A DNA stretch of 10,554 bases from Sphingomonas sanxanigenens (lineage in GTDB: Bacteria > Pseudomonadota > Alphaproteobacteria > Sphingomonadales > Sphingomonadaceae), in NCBI GenBank assembly GCA_003240855.1, contig QFNN01000104.1, forward strand, positions 1 to 10,554. Direction: 5' to 3'. Made by a program: the position numbers and the translations under genes. A model generated the notes under the pieces. That model searched no databases and was not told the DNA's origin. It saw only the letters and a program-made list of their open reading frames with translations. Shown here in pieces: positions 7,071-10,554 of this stretch; position 1 is the first letter of the stretch; the number at the start of each line of letters is the position of its first letter.

Positions 7071-7396
7071 CCCCGCGCCCAGCGATAGGCGCGCGTAACA
7101 CTGGTGACGATGGTGTGGCATTCGTCATACCAGAGCGCCCGCCCTTTTTCGCGCACGGCGGCGTGATCGGGATGATCGCGCCAGGCGATCGCGGCCGTTT
7201 CGTCCCGCCAGTAGCTGATCGTGACGCCGCGCCGATCGTCGCCGCGCACGCTTTCGATGCCGATATAGCCGGGCTGCAGTGCGGCGAGGCTTTCCATCGC
7301 ATCCGCCGCCTCGGCATAGCCCTGAGGGTCGGCGTCGTTGCGGGTCGATATGAAGATGACCGCCGTCGCACCCGCGCTGATCCCGCTGCTCGCCAA
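7067..7396 (-). CDS. Antibiotic biosynthesis monooxygenase (ABM) domain protein
   Basis: Small single-domain protein of 109 residues with the dimeric ferredoxin-like alpha/beta-barrel fold of the ABM/YgiN group. Visible landmarks are the first strand AVIFISTR (12-19), a helix ending at AALQPGYIGIES (38-49), strand GVTISYWRDE (57-66), then AWRDHPDHAAVREKGRALWY (71-90) with conserved Trp and His residues. Members include quinol monooxygenases, haem-degrading enzymes and uncharacterised stress proteins, so the reaction cannot be named. The start appears to be TTG at 7396, about 11 bp behind a GGGAGGA site; I found no in-frame ATG or GTG nearby. Its stop overlaps the transporter start as ATGA, so the two are translationally coupled and may serve one detoxification or export task. 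Confidence 0.87.
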   Translation of the reverse strand: MASSGISAGATAVIFISTRNDADPQGYAEAADAMESLAALQPGYIGIESVRGDDRRGVTISYWRDETAAIAWRDHPDHAAVREKGRALWYDECHTIVTSVTRAYRWARG

Positions 7397-7587
7397 CTCG
7401 CCCCGATCCTCCCTTTTCGGCCGGGTCTGTGAAGCTCTCGGCCGTCCCCGGGGCGTTGCCCGCCCGCGATCATATTGCTTGCCGGTGCGGATAACGCGCC
7501 GGATTGAGCAACTCTAGGCGCGCAGCGCGCTTGAATAAAGGTCCGGGATTTGCGACGGCACTGTTTCAGTTCGTTGACGGAGTGATG

Positions 7588-8205
7588 ATGACCGCTTCTT
7601 CCGCCCAGCGTCGCGCCAGGCCCCGCCGTGGCTTTGCGCATCGCAGTCGGCCTTTCACCATGTTTTTCAAGGGCTTCCTGAAGCATCCGGTGAAGGTGGG
7701 GTCGATCATTCCATCCTCTGCGGTGCTGATCCGCAAGATGTTGAAACGGGTGGACTGGGCGAATACCAAGCTTTTCGTCGAATATGGCCCCGGCGTCGGC
7801 ACCTTCTGCCGTGCGGTGCTCGATCGGATGACGCCCGACGCGACCTATATCGTGATCGACACAAACCCCGATTTCATCGACTATCTGCGTGACGACATTG
7901 TCGATCCGCGCTTCCACGCCGTTCATGGCTCCGCCGCCGATGTGGCGCAGATCATCAAGGATTTCGGCTTCGATCACGCCGATTATGTCCTGTCGGGCCT
8001 GCCTTTCTCGACACTGCCCGCAGGCATCGGCCCGCGCATCGCCAGCGAGACGGCGCGCGTCCTGCGCAAGGACGGCGCATTCCTCGTCTATCAGTTCAGC
8101 CCCAAGGTGCATGATTTCATCGCGCCGCATTTCGAGCGCATCGATCACGACATGGAATGGTGGAACGTGCCGCCGGCCCAGCTCTACTGGGCCTGGAAGG
8201 ACTGA
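7588..8205 (+). CDS. Class I SAM-dependent methyltransferase, phospholipid N-methyltransferase-like
   Basis: Rossmann-fold methyltransferase of 205 residues. The N-terminal stretch (1-22) is strongly basic. Next comes FFKGFLKHPVKVGSIIPSS (26-44), a segment characteristic of COG3963 proteins (the PmtA-like phosphatidylethanolamine N-methylases). SAM-binding motif I is VEYGPGVGTF (64-73), the acidic residue of motif II is Asp91 in VIDTNPDF (89-96), and the motif IV region is YVLSGLPFSTLP (133-144). The substrate may be a membrane lipid, with the basic N-terminus contacting the membrane, but family members with other substrates exist. ATG at 7588 is chosen because GGAG (7579-7582) lies 5 bp ahead; ATG 7585 would be too close, and a TTG at 7504 lacks a ribosome site. 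The gene diverges from the ABM-transporter operon. Confidence 0.85.
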   Translation: MTASSAQRRARPRRGFAHRSRPFTMFFKGFLKHPVKVGSIIPSSAVLIRKMLKRVDWANTKLFVEYGPGVGTFCRAVLDRMTPDATYIVIDTNPDFIDYLRDDIVDPRFHAVHGSAADVAQIIKDFGFDHADYVLSGLPFSTLPAGIGPRIASETARVLRKDGAFLVYQFSPKVHDFIAPHFERIDHDMEWWNVPPAQLYWAWKD

Positions 8206-8259
8206 CGCACGCCGCGTCGCGGGGGTGAAACGCGTCGTCGCTCGACTCTGGCGGGCTGA

Positions 8260-8274
8260 ATGCCCTTACGGCAT
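8260..8274 (+). terminator. Weak hairpin after the methyltransferase gene
   Basis: ATGCC (8260-8264), loop CTTAC, GGCAT (8270-8274). The stem has only 5 bp and no T-run follows, so it may be a weak or rho-assisted end, or chance. It lies in the 128-bp gap before the small gene at 8334. Confidence 0.25.
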
Positions 8275-8333
8275 CCTAGCTTCATCCGGCAAAGACCGGG
8301 CAGAAGGTCGCCAGGATATCGCAAGAGGGGGCG

Positions 8334-8531
8334 ATGATCAGCGAGCGTGACATCTGGATGCAGGCCAATCACATGCTGAAGCGCCACGGCGCCGACGCAT
8401 GGTATCACGCCACGCTACGGGCCGATCATCACCGTTCGCGCGGCGACGTCGAGGCTGAACGGGTCTGGACGAGCGTCCTTAATCGGATCAGCCTGCTCGA
8501 CGCGACCGAACCGTTCGGGTCAGTTCAATAG
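8334..8531 (+). CDS. Small conserved-looking protein, possibly DUF6961-like
   Basis: A 65-residue soluble protein with no signal peptide, membrane segment or cysteines. It reads as two helices: RDIWMQANHMLKRHGADAWY, a polar link HHRSRGDVEAE, and VWTSVLNRISLL. The pattern of an aromatic/Ala/Asn helix ending in HG-A, then a GD-E turn followed by a VW helix, resembles a family of small sphingomonad proteins that I associate with DUF6961; this is from memory. The ATG follows AAGAGGGG at good spacing, and codon use matches the neighbours, which supports a real gene. Its function is unknown. It runs in the same direction as the methyltransferase gene 128 bp upstream and converges on the hydrolase gene. 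Confidence 0.72.
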   Translation: MISERDIWMQANHMLKRHGADAWYHATLRADHHRSRGDVEAERVWTSVLNRISLLDATEPFGSVQ

Positions 8532-8555
8532 GATAGGGGCGTCGGGCTGCGGCCG

Positions 8556-8572
8556 GCCGGCGATCAGCCGGC
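8556..8572. terminator. GC-rich hairpin at the 3' end of the hydrolase gene
   Basis: GCCGGC (8556-8561), loop GATCA, GCCGGC (8567-8572). It overlaps the stop codon of the minus-strand hydrolase and sits between two convergent genes. No T-run follows on either strand, so this is only a possible terminator. Confidence 0.3.
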
Positions 8573-9418
8573 GCGGCTCCAGGCGACGACAGTCTGTTTC
8601 TGCGCGCCCAGCCCTTCGATCCCCAGCGCGATGCTGTCGCCCGCCTTGAGATAGGTCGGCGGAGTTTGGCCCATGCCGACCCCGGGAGGCGTGCCGGTAG
8701 TGATGATGTCGCCCGGTTCCAGCGTCATGAACTGGCTGAGGTAGGAGACGATCTCGGCGACGCCGAAGATCATCGTGCGGCTGTTGCCGCGTTGCTTGGC
8801 CTCGCCGTTGACGTCGAGCCACATATCGAGCGCCTGCGGGTCGGGGATTTCGTCGCGCGTCACCAGCCAGGGGCCGATAGGGCCGAACGTGTCGCAGCCC
8901 TTGCCCTTGTCCCACGTGCCGCCGCGTTCGATCTGATATTCGCGCTCGCTGACGTCGTTGATGACGAGATAGCCGGCAACATGATCGAGGGCGTCCGCCT
9001 GCTCGACATAGGAAGCGCGCTTGCCGATGACGACTCCCAGCTCGACTTCCCAATCGGTCTTGGTCGATCCGCGGGGGATCATCACGGCGTCGTCCGGTCC
9101 CTGGATGCACGAGACGGCCTTGGTGAAGATCACCGGCTCCGACGGGATGGGCAGGTTGGATTCGGCGGCGTGATCGGCGAAGTTCAGGCCGATCGCGATG
9201 AACTTGCGCGTGCCGGCGAGCGGCGGGCCGTGACGCACGGGGCCTTCGATCAGCGGCAGCGAAGCCGGATCGATCGCCGCAAGCCTGGCAAGGCCCTCCG
9301 GGGTCAGTTCGGTGGGACCGATATCGGCGACATGGGCCGAAAGATCGCGAATGCCGCCCGCAGCATCGAGGATCGCCGGCCGTTCATGGCCTACCGCACC
9401 TACGCGCAACAACTTCAT
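8564..9418 (-). CDS. FAH-family hydrolase, probable 2,4-diketo-3-deoxy-L-rhamnonate/L-fuconate hydrolase
   Basis: Metal-dependent C-C bond hydrolase of 284 residues with the C-terminal fumarylacetoacetate hydrolase fold (about 70-282). Landmarks are KFIAIGLNFADHAAES (72-87), EPVIFTKAVSCIQGP (94-108), the metal ligands Glu124 and Glu126 in DWEVELGVVIG and Asp155 in VINDVSERE, KGKGCDTFGPIGPW (171-184) and TGTPPGVGMG (241-250). This wording fits the subgroup annotated as diketo-deoxyfuconate hydrolase or, often wrongly, ureidoglycolate lyase. It includes LRA6 of Sphingomonas, which cleaves 2,4-diketo-3-deoxy-L-rhamnonate to pyruvate and L-lactate. The lldD gene nearby supports that choice, since it consumes the lactate. 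Start ATG 9418 (MKLLRVG) follows AGGGAG; a reading to 9472 adds 18 unlike residues. The gene diverges from the IclR regulator. Acylpyruvate hydrolase activity remains an alternative. Confidence 0.88.
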   Translation of the reverse strand: MKLLRVGAVGHERPAILDAAGGIRDLSAHVADIGPTELTPEGLARLAAIDPASLPLIEGPVRHGPPLAGTRKFIAIGLNFADHAAESNLPIPSEPVIFTKAVSCIQGPDDAVMIPRGSTKTDWEVELGVVIGKRASYVEQADALDHVAGYLVINDVSEREYQIERGGTWDKGKGCDTFGPIGPWLVTRDEIPDPQALDMWLDVNGEAKQRGNSRTMIFGVAEIVSYLSQFMTLEPGDIITTGTPPGVGMGQTPPTYLKAGDSIALGIEGLGAQKQTVVAWSRAG

Positions 9419-9550
9419 GCCGAACCACTCCCTACGGGTCATTGGGAAAGAGAATATGCCTAGAATGCGCAACGCCGCTTGACGAGCGAGTCGCCGCCGA
9501 CATGATCTGCTGTCGCGGACCCTGCGGCCATAATCCCGGAACTTATCCGA

Positions 9551-9569
9551 TTGACATATCCCTTTATGT
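9551..9569. promoter_or_regulatory. Candidate -35 and operator dyad upstream of the IclR gene
   Basis: TTGACA (9551-9556) is a perfect -35 hexamer in the plus direction, although no good -10 stands 16-18 bp after it. Overlapping it are ACATA (9554-9558) and TATGT (9565-9569), an exact 5-bp dyad with a 6-bp spacer. IclR regulators often repress themselves and a divergent target from such a site, here possibly the hydrolase gene. Tentative. Confidence 0.38.
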
Positions 9570-9587
9570 GAGACAGGCGGTTACATT

Positions 9588-10364
9588 ATGACGAAAGCAC
9601 GGTCAAGCGACGGCGCAGGGGCTCCTTCGGGAAGCCAGACGCTGCTGCGCGGACTCGACCTGCTCGAAGCCGTCAGTCGCGAGTCGATGGCCTTGCCCGA
9701 TCTGTCGCGCGTGCTGGGGCTCAATCGCAGCACCGCGCATCGCCTGGCTTCGGCGCTGGTCGATCGCGGCTATCTGCGCTTCATCCCGCGCACCGGCTAT
9801 ATGCTTGGCCCCAAGTTGCTCGAAATGGGTTTCGCGGCGCGCCAGCAGATCGATCTGCCCCGCATTGCCCGCCCGCACCTTGAGGCGCTGTCGGACGCGA
9901 CCGAGGATACCGTTCATCTCGGCGTCCTCGATCGCGACAAGGCGCTCTACCTTGACAAAATCCCTGGTCGCCGGCGGATCGAGATCGGATCGCGCGTCGG
10001 CGAACGTCATCCGCTGTGCTCGACGGGCCTGGGCAAGTCGCTGATCCTCGATTGCTCCGAGGCTGAGCAGCGCGCTTTCTTCGAGGGCCAGTCCTGGGGC
10101 GCGCTCAAGCCCGATTTCGAGACCTGGCGCGCCGCGATGCGTGATTATGCCGCAGGCGGCTATTCGCTCGACCTTGAGGAGAATGAGGACCGCATCCGTT
10201 GCGTCGGCGCGCCGATCCGCAACGAGACGGGGGCGATCGTCGCATCGATCAGCCTGTCGAGCGTCGCTCAATATATGAGCGATGCGCGCATGCGGGAGCT
10301 TGTCCACCGCGTCCGCGACACCGCCGCCGCGATCAGCCGCGACATTGGCTGGCCCGGCGACTAG
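9588..10364 (+). CDS. IclR-family transcriptional regulator
   Basis: Regulator of 258 residues. The N-terminal winged helix-turn-helix spans about 17-80 (LLRGLDLLEAV, then PDLSRVLGLNRSTAHRLASA as the HTH core, then GYLRF). The C-terminal IclR effector domain (about 90-255) includes DTVHLGVLDRDKALYLDKI, HPLCSTGLGKSLI (141-153) and GAPIRNETGAIVASISLS (207-224). IclR proteins commonly sense sugar acids, aromatic acids or their breakdown products. Here the flanking hydrolase and lactate dehydrogenase suggest a sugar-acid intermediate of L-rhamnose or L-fucose breakdown, by context only. The ATG at 9588 has a weak ribosome site (AGGCGG at 9575-9580), which would suit low expression. The stop codon TAG overlaps the ribosome site of lldD, and the two genes are 15 bp apart, so they are probably one operon. 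Confidence 0.92.
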   Translation: MTKARSSDGAGAPSGSQTLLRGLDLLEAVSRESMALPDLSRVLGLNRSTAHRLASALVDRGYLRFIPRTGYMLGPKLLEMGFAARQQIDLPRIARPHLEALSDATEDTVHLGVLDRDKALYLDKIPGRRRIEIGSRVGERHPLCSTGLGKSLILDCSEAEQRAFFEGQSWGALKPDFETWRAAMRDYAAGGYSLDLEENEDRIRCVGAPIRNETGAIVASISLSSVAQYMSDARMRELVHRVRDTAAAISRDIGWPGD

Positions 10365-10379
10365 GAGAACAGCCTGCCC

Positions 10380-10554
10380 ATGATCATCTCTTCGGCCCGC
10401 GATTTCCGCGCCGCTGCGCGCCGCCGCCTGCCGCCTTTCCTTTATCATTATATCGACGGCGCGGCCTATGACGAGGTGACGGCGGCGCGCAATGAAGCCG
10501 ACCTGCAGACGATCGCGCTGCGCCAGCGCGTGCTGACCGGCACGGCGGATGTCC
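10380..10554 (+). CDS. lldD: L-lactate dehydrogenase (FMN-dependent), 5' part only
   Basis: The first 58 codons are present and the gene runs off the right edge. The N-terminus MIIS-ARDFRAAARRRLPPF, then YHYIDGAAYDEVTAARN and LQTIALRQRVL, follows E. coli LldD nearly position for position (MIIS...DYRAAA...LPPFLFHYMDGGAY...ALRQRIL). LldD is a membrane-associated flavoenzyme of the alpha-hydroxy acid oxidase family that oxidises L-lactate to pyruvate and passes electrons to quinone. The FMN-binding and catalytic residues lie beyond the window. The ATG follows AGGAGA (10363-10368), which overlaps the stop of the IclR gene; the 11-bp spacing is somewhat long. It is regulated by or with the IclR gene, unlike the E. 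coli operon with its GntR-type LldR. Other alpha-hydroxy acid dehydrogenases of the family are possible but fit less well. Confidence 0.88.
   Translation, partial: MIISSARDFRAAARRRLPPFLYHYIDGAAYDEVTAARNEADLQTIALRQRVLTGTADV

Noticed and set aside
7504..7587. A TTG start for the methyltransferase adding 28 residues
   Set aside because: There is no ribosome site ahead of it, whereas GGAG at 7579-7582 sits correctly before ATG 7588.
5887..8148. A 753-codon open frame on the minus strand spanning the transporter, ABM and methyltransferase genes
   Set aside because: It crosses three well-supported genes in other frames, and its translation is low-complexity Arg/Ala-rich text with no domain. High-GC DNA leaves such frames open by chance.
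1..10554. A mobile element, prophage, defence island or CRISPR array
   Set aside because: No transposase, integrase, phage or nuclease genes, no regular repeat-spacer pattern and no flanking direct repeats were seen. Base composition looks even across the genes.

Overview
The window is high-GC chromosomal DNA with tightly packed genes. The gene set points to an alphaproteobacterium, most probably a sphingomonad: a bacterial CDC48-type AAA ATPase, a small protein resembling a sphingomonad family, a COG3963-type phospholipid N-methyltransferase-like enzyme, and an LRA6-like diketo-deoxy sugar acid hydrolase beside an L-lactate dehydrogenase gene. This placement comes from recognising protein families by eye, not from a database search. 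I see no insertion sequence, prophage, CRISPR array, tRNA or rRNA.

Left part (1-3212). Positions 1-168 hold no gene I can support. An mgtE-type Mg2+ channel gene on the minus strand diverges from a cytosolic cyclophilin gene on the plus strand; about 170 bp lie between them. The cyclophilin gene converges on a minus-strand LysR-family regulator gene. Between those two lies a perfect 31-bp palindrome, probably a transcription end or a processing/structural element.

Middle part (3213-7396). The LysR regulator and the CDC48 ATPase are divergent, with 317 bp between them. This gap is not empty. It carries a textbook plus-strand intrinsic terminator (UUCG tetraloop, seven T) with no plus-strand protein gene before it. 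A C/U-rich single-stranded stretch and a short hairpin precede the terminator, which is the layout of a small trans-acting RNA. I read it as a SuhB/MmgR (alpha-r8)-like sRNA. The CDC48 ATPase gene then runs into an opposing operon, and the 3' ends overlap by 32 bp. That operon encodes an antibiotic-biosynthesis-monooxygenase-fold (ABM) protein and a major facilitator transporter, coupled through an ATGA overlap.

Right part (7397-10554). A small SAM-dependent methyltransferase gene diverges from the ABM-transporter operon and is followed by a 65-residue protein gene. Next come a fumarylacetoacetate-hydrolase-family gene (minus strand) and, divergently, an IclR regulator gene with the start of lldD 15 bp behind it. 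The hydrolase best fits the enzymes that split 2,4-diketo-3-deoxy-L-rhamnonate or -fuconate into pyruvate and L-lactate, and LldD oxidises L-lactate to pyruvate. This block therefore looks like the last two steps of non-phosphorylating L-rhamnose/L-fucose breakdown, with its own local regulator. The rest of the pathway would lie beyond the right edge.

I find no wholly new system. The items most worth following up are the sRNA, the hydrolase/IclR/LldD block, and the paired regulatory signals in the LysR-sRNA gap.
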